Source: an uncultured Eubacteriales bacterium | GTDB lineage: Bacteria > Bacillota > Clostridia > Oscillospirales > CAG-272 | NCBI GenBank assembly: GCA_934486825.1 | Contig: CAKSQF010000001.1 | Location: 62,001 to 126,000, forward strand | Direction: 5' to 3' | DNA length: 64,000 nucleotides | Shown here: piece by piece, positions 34,238-43,223 of the stretch | Position numbering within the stretch: the stretch's first letter is position 1 | How the letters are laid out: the number at the start of each line of letters is the position of its first letter | Position numbers and translations under genes: made by a program | The notes under the pieces: generated by a model | Seen by the model: the letters and a program-made list of their open reading frames with translations, nothing else | Databases searched by the model: none | What the model was told of the DNA's origin: nothing

Positions 34238-35408
34238 GTATCGTCAGCTTGGAGATGTGGCAATACAATTTATAGATGGCGACAGGGGAAAGAATTACCC
34301 AAGCAGCAACGAATTCTCAAATGTTGGCTATTGCCTTTTCTTAAATGCAAAAAATGTAACTCCGGATGGATTTTCTTTTGGTGAAGTATCTTTCATAAGC
34401 CAAGAGAAGGACGCCATGCTCCGAAAAGGAAAGCTGGAAAAGAACGATGTGGTATTGACCACACGCGGCACAGTTGGTAATGTAGCTTTTTACGGGGAGA
34501 GAGTTTTGTACTCTAATGCAAGAATCAATTCTGGAATGCTTATAATTCGCCCTGATCCATCCGTTTTTTTTCCGGAATATGTATATTGGTTGTTTCGTTC
34601 TGATATTATTCAAAATCAAATTAAAAGATTTTGTTCAGGTATGGCGCAACCTCAACTTCCGATTTCTTCAATTAGAAAATTTGAGATTCCATTGGTTAAC
34701 ATTAAAACTCAAAAGAAAATCGCCGCCATTCTTTCCGCACTGGATGAAAAAATCGCTACAAATCGGGCGATAAACGATAATTTAGCTGATCTCCTGCAAA
34801 CGATATATCAAGAGCGGTTCGGCAATGACATTTTGGCAGTAAATCAGGGAGTCCTCTCGGATATTTGCTCATATTCAAGAGACAAAGTAGCTGTCTCTGA
34901 GTTGAACGTCAGAACCTACTTCTCAACGGAAAATATGCTGTCGGGAAAAGCTGGTTCAACCGAGGCGACAAGCCTACCAACTACATCACAGACAACCGCT
35001 TGCCATAAAGGTGATACGTTGATTTCCAACATTCGTCCTTACTTTAAGAAGATTGTCTACTGTGAGGACAAATGTGGCTGCTCAACCGATGTTCTTTGCT
35101 TTACGCCAAGTCAGCCGCGATACTCGACGTACCTATTCAGCACCCTATATGCCGACAAATTCTTCGCATTTATGGTTGCTGGATCGAAAGGAACAAAAAT
35201 GCCTCGTGGAGATAAGCAACAGATTATGACATACCCTATTGTTCTACCATCAGAAGAAGAGTTAGCCAGGTTTAATACCATTGCTTTACCGCTTATTGAT
35301 CAGATTTATTCTTATAGGGCTGAAAACAAGCGACTTTCTTTACTGAGAGATACACTTCTTACCAAGTTGATGTCCGGCGAGATTGATGTCTCTGACATTC
35401 AGCTCTAA
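34227..35408 (+). CDS. hsdS: type I restriction specificity subunit HsdS
   Basis: HsdS sets the bipartite DNA target. I chose the ATG at 34227 inside the end of hsdM (11-nt overlap), giving 393 residues starting MRCEYRQLGDVAI. Two target recognition domains are seen, each ending in a conserved coiled-coil spacer: PLVNIKTQKKIAAILSALDEKI (about 170-191) and the C-terminal LIDQIYSYRAENKRLSLL. The gene is much more AT-rich than hsdM and hsdR, as expected for exchange of recognition domains. No second hsdS or invertase is nearby, so phase variation is not indicated. Confidence 0.94.
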   Translation: MRCEYRQLGDVAIQFIDGDRGKNYPSSNEFSNVGYCLFLNAKNVTPDGFSFGEVSFISQEKDAMLRKGKLEKNDVVLTTRGTVGNVAFYGERVLYSNARINSGMLIIRPDPSVFFPEYVYWLFRSDIIQNQIKRFCSGMAQPQLPISSIRKFEIPLVNIKTQKKIAAILSALDEKIATNRAINDNLADLLQTIYQERFGNDILAVNQGVLSDICSYSRDKVAVSELNVRTYFSTENMLSGKAGSTEATSLPTTSQTTACHKGDTLISNIRPYFKKIVYCEDKCGCSTDVLCFTPSQPRYSTYLFSTLYADKFFAFMVAGSKGTKMPRGDKQQIMTYPIVLPSEEELARFNTIALPLIDQIYSYRAENKRLSLLRDTLLTKLMSGEIDVSDIQL

Positions 35409-35445
35409 GCCGCTAAATTATCATTCATTATAAAAGGAGCGTATA

Positions 35446-36189
35446 ATGTCGAAAATTAAAGTTGATATTGATGCTATCACAGGCAATCTGAAAAATATCG
35501 GATATATTATAAACGATATCGTTGTCGGGGATAACAACGGAACTAATTGGAAGATTGCATTTTCTAATAGCGGAGCTATTGCTACGATCTATGATTCGAA
35601 TAGAGTAAAAAACACAGTTGTAAATGGTAAATGTAATCAAGCAGAAAAAGAACAGCTGAAATCAATCATTGACGGGCTTAAAAGTGGAGAATATACAGCA
35701 GATCCGCTTAATGAAACTATTGTAAAACTGATACTTTCCAGAAAAGAAGATTACTATTATGATTTCAAAGAAACACAATATGGGGAGAATAAAAGGTATG
35801 ATTTGCTGCATGATATCATTTGCCTTCTGAATAATACGGCGAATAGAGAGGCATATTTGATTATTGGGGTAACAAACGATTATGAACCTATTGGAGTAGA
35901 GCAAAGCATTGAGAGCAACAATTTGATTGACTGGTTCAAACATCTTGCCTTTGCAGGAAATGTTGTACCTGACATTGAGGTCAAACACCTGTTTTATACA
36001 TATAAAAAAATTGATGTAATTGTCTGTAAGCCTTCTTTCAATGTACCATACTATCTTGAAAAAAGAGAAGGTAAAGTGGAGCCTTTTCACATATACACAC
36101 GTGTAGGAGATACTAATACACCTGTCAACGAAAATGCCTCTCATGAGGATGTGTGCAAGTTGTGGAAGTACCATTTTTCTAATAATTGA
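35446..36189 (+). CDS. AlbA_2 (Schlafen-like) domain protein inserted in the type I operon
   Basis: This 247-residue protein lies between hsdS and hsdR. Residues from about 100 to 220 resemble the AlbA_2/Schlafen divergent AAA domain: YYDFKETQY, then LLHDIICLLNNTANREAYLIIGV, a basic-substrate region and the terminal FYTYKKIDVIVCKPS/FHIYTRVGDTNTPVNENAS pattern. The first 90 residues (with KNTVVNGKCNQAEKEQLKSII) form a separate domain I do not recognise. No membrane segments. AlbA_2 proteins are RNA/DNA-binding or RNase-like and recur as accessory genes in defence islands. Low GC suggests separate acquisition. Its role here is unknown. Confidence 0.75.
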   Translation: MSKIKVDIDAITGNLKNIGYIINDIVVGDNNGTNWKIAFSNSGAIATIYDSNRVKNTVVNGKCNQAEKEQLKSIIDGLKSGEYTADPLNETIVKLILSRKEDYYYDFKETQYGENKRYDLLHDIICLLNNTANREAYLIIGVTNDYEPIGVEQSIESNNLIDWFKHLAFAGNVVPDIEVKHLFYTYKKIDVIVCKPSFNVPYYLEKREGKVEPFHIYTRVGDTNTPVNENASHEDVCKLWKYHFSNN

Positions 36190-36207
36190 TGATAGGGAGA
36201 AATAATT

Positions 36208-39200
36208 ATGTCATTCACCGAATCTACATACGAAAATGCCGTAATACAACTGTTTGAAGGCATGGGCTACACGCACATATACGCGCCGGACATGGGGCGG
36301 GAGGACTTTTCCGATCCGCTTATGGGTGGCGTTTTGCGTGACGCGCTGGTTCGCATCAATCGTGGCTTGCCGTTGGAGGCTATCGGTGAGGCACTCTCCA
36401 AAATCCGCAATTTTGAGGGCGGCAGTCTCGTGGAGAAGAACCGCGTCTTTACGGGCTATTTGCAGGACGGCGTGGAGGTCAACTATACCGTGGGTGGCGA
36501 GACCCGCGCGGCGCTCGTCCGTCTGGTGGACTTCGAGAAGCCGGAAAACAACGATTTCGCGGTGGTCAATCAGTATACCTACATCGAAAACGGCAACAAC
36601 CGCCGCCCCGACATCATCCTGTTTGTCAACGGTCTGCCGCTCGTGCTGATGGAGCTCAAAAGCCCCGCCAAAGAGGACGCCGGCGCAGAGGATGCCTATA
36701 ACCAGCTGCGCAACTATATGCAGGACATCCCGTCCCTGTTCATCTACAACGCCGTCTGCGTGATCAGCGACCTTTCCACCAACCGCGCGGGCACGATTAC
36801 CTCCGGCTTTGACCGCTTTATGGAGTGGAAAACCAAGGACGGCAGATACGAAAACACCGCCTATGCGCAATTTGACACCTTTTATGAGGGGATGTTCCCG
36901 AAAGCGCGCCTGATCGATCTTTTGAAAAATTTCATCTGCTTCTCGGGCGACGCGCAGAAGCCGATCAAGATTTTAGCGGGCTATCACCAATATTTTGCCG
37001 TGCGCAAAGCCGTGGAAAAAGCGGTTGTCGCAACGAGCACCGACGGCAAAGGCGGCGTTTTCTGGCACACGCAGGGGAGCGGGAAATCGCTTTCGATGGT
37101 CTTTTACGCTCACTTGTTGCAGGAGGTCTTACATAGCCCGACCATTGTCGTCATGACCGACCGCATCGACCTTGACGATCAGCTTTACGCGCAGTTCTGC
37201 AAATGTGCGGGCTTTCTCCGTCAGACCCCCGTGCAGGCGGAAAGCAAGGAGCATCTGAAAGCCCTGCTTGCCGGACGGGAAGCAAACGGCATTATTTTTA
37301 CGACTCTTTTCAAGTTTGAGCGGGGCGAAGAGCCGCTCTCAGAGCGCCGCAACATTGTGGTTATGGCAGACGAAGCGCACCGCGGGCAATACGGTTTTGA
37401 CGAGCGGGTGGTCATGTCTGAGGATGCCGACGGAAACAAAGAAGCCCGCGTGACGGTCGGCAACGCGCGGATTCTGCATGACGCACTCCCGAACGCCACC
37501 TTTATCGGCTTTACGGGAACGCCGGTTTCCATCAAAGACCGCAACACCCGCGAGGTGTTCGGCGATTACATCGACATTTACGATATGACGCAGGCGGTAG
37601 AGGACGGCGCGACCCGCCCGGTCTACTACGAAAGCCGCGTGATTCATCTGAAACTCGATCAGAACACGCTCCGCCTGATTGACGCGACCTATGACGCACT
37701 GGAGCAGATGTCCGACAGCGCCACCATTGAGAAAAGCAAGAAAATGCTCGGTCAGATGGAAAGCGTGCTTGGCGCGGATGCCACCATTCAGTCGCTGTGT
37801 GAGGATATTGTCACGCATTACGAGCAGAACCGTGCAAATCTTCTGACCGGAAAAGCGATGATCGTGGCGTATTCCCGCCCGATTGCCATTAAGATTTACC
37901 GCAAAATCCTTGAACTGCGTCCCGCATGGAAAGAAAAAGTCGCCGTTGTGATGACCGGCGGCAACAAAGACCCCGAGGATTGGAAAGACATCATCGGCAC
38001 AAAAGCACACAAGGAAGAATTGGCGCGCCGCTTCAAGGACAACGACGACCCGCTCAAGATTGCGATTGTCGTGGATATGTGGCTGACCGGTTTTGACGTG
38101 CCGTCGCTTGCCACCATGTACGTGTACAAGCCCATGCACGGTTATAATCTGATGCAGGCGGTTGCCCGTGTGAATCGCGTGTTCAAGGACAAGGAGGGTG
38201 GGTTGATTGTCGATTATGTCGGCATTGCTTCGGCGCTGAAAGAGGCGATGAAGGAGTATTCCGCCCGCGACCGCCGGAAGTACGGCGATATGGACATCGG
38301 AAAGACCGCATATCCGAAATTTCAGGAGAAATTGCAGGTCTGCCGCGACCTGTTCCATGGATACGATTTCAGCAAATTTTACACGGGAACGCCACTGGAA
38401 AAGGCGCAGGCGATCACCGGCGGCGTGAACTTCGTCCTTGACGCAAAAACGCCGAAACGCAAAGAATTGTTTGCAAAAGAAGCGTTTCTGTTGCGGCAGG
38501 CGCAGTCGCTTTGCTCCAGTATGACCACCGAAGAGGAGCGGCACACGGCAGCATATTTTGAAGCGGTGCGCTCCACGGTGATGAAGATCACGATGGGCGG
38601 CGGAAACGGCAAGCCGCTGTCGCTGAAGGAGATCAATTCGCAGATCAACGAGCTGCTCAAAGCGAGCATTCAGTCCGAGGGCGTGATCAATCTGTTTGAA
38701 AGCGCGAAAATGGGAGAGAAATTCTCTCTGTTCGATCCTGCGGTACTGGAAGAAATCGCCCGCATGAAGGAGAAGAACATCGTGGTGGAAATCCTGCGCA
38801 AGCTGATGGCAGAACAGATCGCCATTTATAAGCGCACCAATGTGGTGCAAGCCACTACATTTTCGGATAAGATCACCCTGCTGATGAACACCTATTACAA
38901 CGGGCTGATTACCAACGAGGAAGTCATCAAAGAGCTTCTGAAAACGGCGGAGGAAATTAACGCCCTGCGCAAGGAAGGCGAGAAACTCGGCTTATCGGAG
39001 GAGGAACTGGCATTTTATGATGCGCTGACCAAACCGGAGCATATCAAGGATTTTTACGAAAACGAGACATTGATTGCTTTGACGCGGGAACTGACAGAAA
39101 TGCTGCGTAAAAACCGCACCATTGACTGGCAGAAGAAAGAGACTGCCCGCGCCGGAATGCGGAAGATGGTCAAGCGGCTACTCAAAAAGTACAAATACCC

Positions 39201-39276
39201 GCCGGAGAAATACGACGATGCCATTGAAACCGTCATGAGCCAGTGCGAGCTTTGGACGGATAATACGGAGGTTTAA
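36208..39276 (+). CDS. hsdR: type I restriction endonuclease subunit HsdR
   Basis: HsdR translocates and cleaves unmodified DNA. The 1022-residue protein has an N-terminal PD-(D/E)xK nuclease (Asp135 in RRPDIILF, Glu149-x-Lys151 in LMELKSP), then a superfamily 2 motor: Walker A THTQGSGKS-like (HTQGSGKSLS near 290), DEAH box ADEAHRGQYG near 388, GFTGTPVS, and motif VI region NLMQAVARVNRVFKD. The C-terminal part is helical and contacts HsdM. GC-rich like hsdM, unlike the two genes between. It is 18 nt after the AlbA_2 gene. Confidence 0.97.
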   Translation: MSFTESTYENAVIQLFEGMGYTHIYAPDMGREDFSDPLMGGVLRDALVRINRGLPLEAIGEALSKIRNFEGGSLVEKNRVFTGYLQDGVEVNYTVGGETRAALVRLVDFEKPENNDFAVVNQYTYIENGNNRRPDIILFVNGLPLVLMELKSPAKEDAGAEDAYNQLRNYMQDIPSLFIYNAVCVISDLSTNRAGTITSGFDRFMEWKTKDGRYENTAYAQFDTFYEGMFPKARLIDLLKNFICFSGDAQKPIKILAGYHQYFAVRKAVEKAVVATSTDGKGGVFWHTQGSGKSLSMVFYAHLLQEVLHSPTIVVMTDRIDLDDQLYAQFCKCAGFLRQTPVQAESKEHLKALLAGREANGIIFTTLFKFERGEEPLSERRNIVVMADEAHRGQYGFDERVVMSEDADGNKEARVTVGNARILHDALPNATFIGFTGTPVSIKDRNTREVFGDYIDIYDMTQAVEDGATRPVYYESRVIHLKLDQNTLRLIDATYDALEQMSDSATIEKSKKMLGQMESVLGADATIQSLCEDIVTHYEQNRANLLTGKAMIVAYSRPIAIKIYRKILELRPAWKEKVAVVMTGGNKDPEDWKDIIGTKAHKEELARRFKDNDDPLKIAIVVDMWLTGFDVPSLATMYVYKPMHGYNLMQAVARVNRVFKDKEGGLIVDYVGIASALKEAMKEYSARDRRKYGDMDIGKTAYPKFQEKLQVCRDLFHGYDFSKFYTGTPLEKAQAITGGVNFVLDAKTPKRKELFAKEAFLLRQAQSLCSSMTTEEERHTAAYFEAVRSTVMKITMGGGNGKPLSLKEINSQINELLKASIQSEGVINLFESAKMGEKFSLFDPAVLEEIARMKEKNIVVEILRKLMAEQIAIYKRTNVVQATTFSDKITLLMNTYYNGLITNEEVIKELLKTAEEINALRKEGEKLGLSEEELAFYDALTKPEHIKDFYENETLIALTRELTEMLRKNRTIDWQKKETARAGMRKMVKRLLKKYKYPPEKYDDAIETVMSQCELWTDNTEV

Positions 39277-39278
39277 CA

Positions 39279-41015
39279 ATGTCAAAATTAAATGTCGATC
39301 AGAAAAGCATAAAGGATCTGTTGAACAACAAGAAAGCAGACTTTTTGATTCCGGATTACCAACGCCCGTATGCATGGGGAGAAAAGGAATGCGAGACCCT
39401 TTGGGAAGACCTGTTCTCCTTTGCATTTCCGGAAAACGATTATGAAAAATTCAATTCAAACGATGAATATTTTCTCGGTCCGATTGTAACTTTTACAAAT
39501 GCTGACGGGAAACAAGAAGTAATAGATGGTCAGCAACGTTTAACAACATTGATGCTTTTGCTCAGAGCTTTTTATGAACGTGGACAGGGGATGAAAGACC
39601 AGAAAGCTATTAAGACACGAGAAATCGTTGCAAAATGTATCTGGAAGACAGATGAGTTTGAAGCTCCTGATATGGATGAACTCAAAATCAATTCTGAAGT
39701 TGCAACAGACAATGACAAAGAAGAATTTTTGGGGATATTGAAATCTGGCAAAACCGAAAAAACGCAAAGAAGCCGATATGCGGATAATTACCGATATTTT
39801 GAAAGTAGAATAGATGCTTTTTTGAATGAATACCCTACATATTTCGCATATTTTCCAAATAGAATACTTGCAAATTGTATTTTGCTTCCGATAGAAGCAG
39901 AATCACAGGAAACAGCTCTTCGGATTTTCTCTACATTGAATGACAGAGGAATGCCGCTTAGTGATGCAGATATTTTTAAAGCTCAATTTTACAAGTATTA
40001 TGCTTCCATGGGTGAAAAGGATTTCTTTATTTCAGAGTGGAAAAACCTTGATGCATTGTGTAATAGGATTTTCCATCCTCAGCAGGGCACGCCTATGGAT
40101 GAACTTTTTACACGTTATATGTATTTCAGACGTGCAAAGAAGGGCATAAAATCGTCAACAACCGAAGCCTTACGAAAGTTTTTTGAGAAAAACAATTATG
40201 AAATACTCAGGGACGAAAATACATTAACCGAACTAAAGTCATTAGCTGATTTTTGGAATGATGTTTATGAGCAGAATTCTGTCCGTTTTAGTTCAAACGT
40301 TTTAAAATTGTTGTTTGTTTTGAATTATGCTCCCAATGGGATGTGGGCGTATTTAACATCAGTCTATTATTTGCATAACAAGAAAGCGGATAATACCCTC
40401 GAAGAAGAGCCATTTATAAATTTTTTGAAAAAAACCATTGGGTTTATTTGGGCTTATGCTGTTATCAATCCCGGTTTGATGTCGCTCAGAACGCCCGTAT
40501 ATTCTGAGATGGTAAATATAGTGAATGGCAGCTCAGTTGCATTTATGGATTATCAATTTGAGGAAGAGACGGTAAAATCGTTTTTTGGCAATTATTATTT
40601 TAATAATTATCGACCAATTACAAAGGCAATGCTTACTTGGTGGGCTTTTGAAAATCCGGAGCAACAGTTGCTATCGACAAAAGAGAGTTTTGACATTGAG
40701 CATATTTACGCTCGAAATCGTCAGGAGAAAGAACATGGATTAAGTGATCAAAAAAGTCTTGAGTCACTTGGAAATAAAGTTTTGCTTGAAAGCAGAATAA
40801 ATATCCGTGCTTCTGATTATAAGTTTTCCGATAAAAAAATGTACTATCGTGGGTATACTACGGGCAGAGGTGTAGTAAAAGAAAGGACAAACATATCTGA
40901 ACTGGTTGAAATAGCGGAGAAACAAGATTTCACCGAAGCGGATATAACTGCAAGGAATCAAGCCATCGTGCATAGGTTTGTTGAATTTCTAAAATGTAAT
41001 GGTTTATGCAAGTAA
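39279..41015 (+). CDS. DUF262/DUF1524 protein (GmrSD-like) downstream of hsdR
   Basis: This 578-residue protein begins 2 nt after the hsdR stop, so it is surely in the same operon. The N-terminal DUF262 part shows FLIPDYQRPYAWG (residues 22-34) and EVIDGQQRLTTLMLLL (about 80-95), a nucleotide-dependent ParB-like active site. The C-terminal DUF1524 part has an HNH-like DIEHIYARNRQEKE (about 471-484). This domain pair defines GmrSD/type IV-like enzymes that restrict modified phage DNA. A two-system island is suggested: type I for unmodified, DUF262 for modified DNA. It is AT-rich. Activity is inferred from the domains. Confidence 0.85.
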   Translation: MSKLNVDQKSIKDLLNNKKADFLIPDYQRPYAWGEKECETLWEDLFSFAFPENDYEKFNSNDEYFLGPIVTFTNADGKQEVIDGQQRLTTLMLLLRAFYERGQGMKDQKAIKTREIVAKCIWKTDEFEAPDMDELKINSEVATDNDKEEFLGILKSGKTEKTQRSRYADNYRYFESRIDAFLNEYPTYFAYFPNRILANCILLPIEAESQETALRIFSTLNDRGMPLSDADIFKAQFYKYYASMGEKDFFISEWKNLDALCNRIFHPQQGTPMDELFTRYMYFRRAKKGIKSSTTEALRKFFEKNNYEILRDENTLTELKSLADFWNDVYEQNSVRFSSNVLKLLFVLNYAPNGMWAYLTSVYYLHNKKADNTLEEEPFINFLKKTIGFIWAYAVINPGLMSLRTPVYSEMVNIVNGSSVAFMDYQFEEETVKSFFGNYYFNNYRPITKAMLTWWAFENPEQQLLSTKESFDIEHIYARNRQEKEHGLSDQKSLESLGNKVLLESRINIRASDYKFSDKKMYYRGYTTGRGVVKERTNISELVEIAEKQDFTEADITARNQAIVHRFVEFLKCNGLCK

Positions 41016-41113
41016 AATTAACGAACAGCCGTTTTCAGCAACATAAAAAACTATCGGCCATTTTTAGAAATTCATCTATAACAAAATGAGATTTTTCATC
41101 AGAATATGTAGCG

Positions 41114-41135
41114 AGTGGGGCTGATTAGCCCCACT
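41114..41135 (+). terminator. hairpin terminator after the restriction operon
   Basis: A perfect 9-bp stem AGTGGGGCT-GATT-AGCCCCACT is followed by TAATTGTCTT, a weak U-tract. The 186-bp gap between the flanking genes holds nothing else that I see. Confidence 0.6.
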
Positions 41136-41201
41136 TAATTGTCTTGCTTCCATATCTTTGTGGCATGGTCAAATATGTGGTCTTCTTTAATATTTTGTTA
41201 T

Positions 41202-41363
41202 TTAGAATTTATCCAATTGTTTTAGAAGCTCCAACAACAATGCTCCGACATCCTCTGTCGGGGCATTTTCCGCGAGGAGACGGTTACGCCATTCCACAAG
41301 CGCGTTGATAAGCAGGCGAAGCTCAAAAGAATCCAGTTTCAGCTTGATTTTACGCTCTGTCAT
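41202..41363 (-). CDS. small protein coupled to TnpV
   Basis: A 53-residue ORF begins at 41363 with an ATG overlapping the TnpV stop (ATGA). The protein MTERKIKLKLDSFELRLLIN continues with ALVEWRNRLLAENAP and ends in a helical LLLELLKQLDKF. It has no known catalytic motif. Similar short proteins accompany tnpV in Clostridial mobile elements. The overlap implies translational coupling. Function unknown. Confidence 0.65.
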   Translation of the reverse strand: MTERKIKLKLDSFELRLLINALVEWRNRLLAENAPTEDVGALLLELLKQLDKF

Positions 41364-41716
41364 TTGTAAATCACCTCCCGGAGGACCATTTCCTCGGCAT
41401 CATGCTTTGCAGCATTCATTTCCTGCGCCCAACGGAGTGGGTCTGTGGCTTTCAGGAACTCTGTGATGCCTCTATCGGCTCTCAGACGGTCAAGGACAAG
41501 GGAAACATCTGCTCGCGCCTCTGCGTCGATTTGGGCAAGTTCTACGGCAAGTGTGCCGCTTGTCAGCAGAGAAGTATAGGTTCCTCTGCGATGCCGCTGT
41601 AGATATGCCAAATGCAACTGCCCGTATTTCCCGATTGCAGTCGTTTTCTGTTCCGGCAGGGTAAGATCGGGATACAGGATATCGTTCTTTTCACTGTATG
41701 TAATTTTGTTTTTCAT
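41360..41716 (-). CDS. tnpV: TnpV family transposon-encoded protein
   Basis: This 118-residue protein matches the TnpV family found beside recombinases of Clostridial transposons. Family features are ITYSEKNDILYPDLTLPEQ, IGKYGQLHLAYLQRHRRGTYTSLLTSG, and a helical C-terminus. The family role is not established. It overlaps the following small ORF by 4 nt. It lies 12 nt downstream of the integrase, a common arrangement. A truncated copy stands inverted at 29561. Confidence 0.85.
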   Translation of the reverse strand: MKNKITYSEKNDILYPDLTLPEQKTTAIGKYGQLHLAYLQRHRRGTYTSLLTSGTLAVELAQIDAEARADVSLVLDRLRADRGITEFLKATDPLRWAQEMNAAKHDAEEMVLREVIYK

Positions 41717-41728
41717 AATCAGTCTCCT

Positions 41729-42941
41729 TTATTTTCCGAAAATGCGGTCGAAGGTATCGGCGGCGAGCTGGTCGGTTTCGGTGATGGCGTGTACGTAGAT
41801 ATTGGTTGTGTCAATATCGCTGTGCCCCAACCGCATGGAAACGGTTTTGATGTCGCATCCATTGGCAAGAAGCATCGTGGCACTGGTATGTCGCAGACCG
41901 TGAAATTTCAGGTGCCGGATGCCGTGCCGCTTTAGAAAGTGGTCGAACTGCTTGGTCGGTGTCTGCGGATTCATCACATGACCGTCGAGTTCTGTGAAAA
42001 TCCATCCGTCCGGATTCCATCCGGCACCCATCATAGCGGCGTATTTGTTTTGATTCTCCCGGTAGGTGCGGAGTGTTTCCAGCAGTCGTTCGGGGATCAC
42101 CATATCCCGTTTGCTGTTTTTGGTCTTCGGCTCTTTTTCAAACGCTTTGCCGCTCTTTGGCTTGTAAATGCTGCGGCGTACATAAAAGCCTGTGCGCATC
42201 AAAATCAATGTCCGACCATTTCAGACCGACGATTTCTCCACGGCGGCAACCGGTAAACAGGGCAAGCTCCACGAGCAACTTGATGTTGACCGATTCTTCT
42301 TCCAAGGCTTCGAGTATCTGCCTGACCTCGTCGGCGGAGTACACTTCTACCTCTTTTCGGTCGTTTTTCGGAAAGACCAACCGGCGGGAAGCGCTGATGT
42401 CATTGTCGATGTATTCCATTTTGTAGGCAAGGGACAAAATGGAGCGAAACACCGTCGCATAGCGTTTTACCGTTGCTGCAGCCATTTGTTCGCCGGGGTG
42501 ATGAATATCCTGCCTGCCCTTTGCCATGACAAACTGGATATAGTCCTGTACATGACGGACACGGAATTCTTCCAGTCGCATCATGCCGTAAGTCGGAATC
42601 AGATGTGTTTGAATGATCTGACGATAGAAGGCAAGAGTACCGGGGGCTATCTCGCTTGCCTTGATCTCCAAAAATTTTTCGCAGAAATCCCGAAACAGCG
42701 TTTTGCCTGGAGAGTTTGGTGCGATTTTTCGCCCGCTCGCATCCAGAATTTCGCCGTTCAAAATCTGCACCTGAAGATTTTCGATAAAAAGGTTCATTTC
42801 TTTCTGGAGCGAAAGATAACTGAGTGTCGGCTTCGATGGAGTGAAGGTACGGGAGACGGTGACGGGCTTGCCACGGTCATCCTTACCTGCCGAAATGCGA
42901 ATGAGATAGGTTCCGTTTGGTTTTCTGACGATGTTTGCCAT
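41729..42941 (-). pseudogene. tyrosine recombinase (integrase) split by a frameshift
   Basis: The ATG at 42941 follows AAGGAGG and opens MANIVRKPNGTYLIRI, with the arm-binding and core-binding domains and the first catalytic Arg in TGCRRGEIVGLKW. That frame then runs to a stop at 42138. The rest lies one base off in another frame, with HGLRHTSATMLL (His-x-x-Arg), LGHSDIDTTNIYVH (His and Tyr nucleophile) and IFGK at the end. The switch is near 42180-42207 in TTTGATGCGCACAGGCTTTT. A +1 shift or a 2-base loss would rejoin them. A sequencing error, an inactivating mutation and programmed frameshifting are all possible. Confidence 0.8.
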
Positions 42942-43015
42942 TTTGTTTTCCTCCTTTTGATGGCTCACAATTTTGATTTGGAGAGACAAAAAGCGGCGCA
43001 TGAGAGAAAACTTTA

Positions 43016-43033
43016 AACCTGCAGCCTCTACCA
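43016..43033 (+). repeat. imperfect copy of the tRNA-Pro T-arm/anticodon segment
   Basis: AACCTGCAGCCTCTACCA matches 16 of 18 bases of tRNA-Pro (43245-43262) in the same orientation. It lies between int and the tRNA. It may be an old att half or a decoy carried by the element. The rest of 42942-43194 shows a further inverted pair TGCACCAA/TTGGTGCA (43074-43105) and a GCGGATCTG/CAGATCCGC repeat around 43120-43149. Confidence 0.55.
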
Positions 43034-43194
43034 TGGGAGTTCTGTAAAATCGGCAACATATGTACCAAAATATGCACCAACCGGAGTTTTGGGCATTTGG
43101 TGCAGAAAAATACAGAACAGATCCGCCCCGAAATTCAGAGCGGATCTGCTTCAAAAATGTGAGAAAACGAGAGAAAAACGGCGGAAAACAAAGA

Positions 43195-43222
43195 AAAACG
43201 GAGATCTTACGATCTCCGTTTT
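43195..43222. terminator. terminator of tRNA-Pro (bidirectional hairpin)
   Basis: A perfect 12-bp stem (43195-43206 with 43211-43222), TTAC loop, A/T tracts outside. It begins one base after the tRNA CCA end. Confidence 0.85.
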
Positions 43223-43223
43223 T

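Noticed and set aside
37339..38850. 503-codon antisense ORF opposite hsdR
   Set aside because: Same reason; hsdR motor motifs are on the plus strand.
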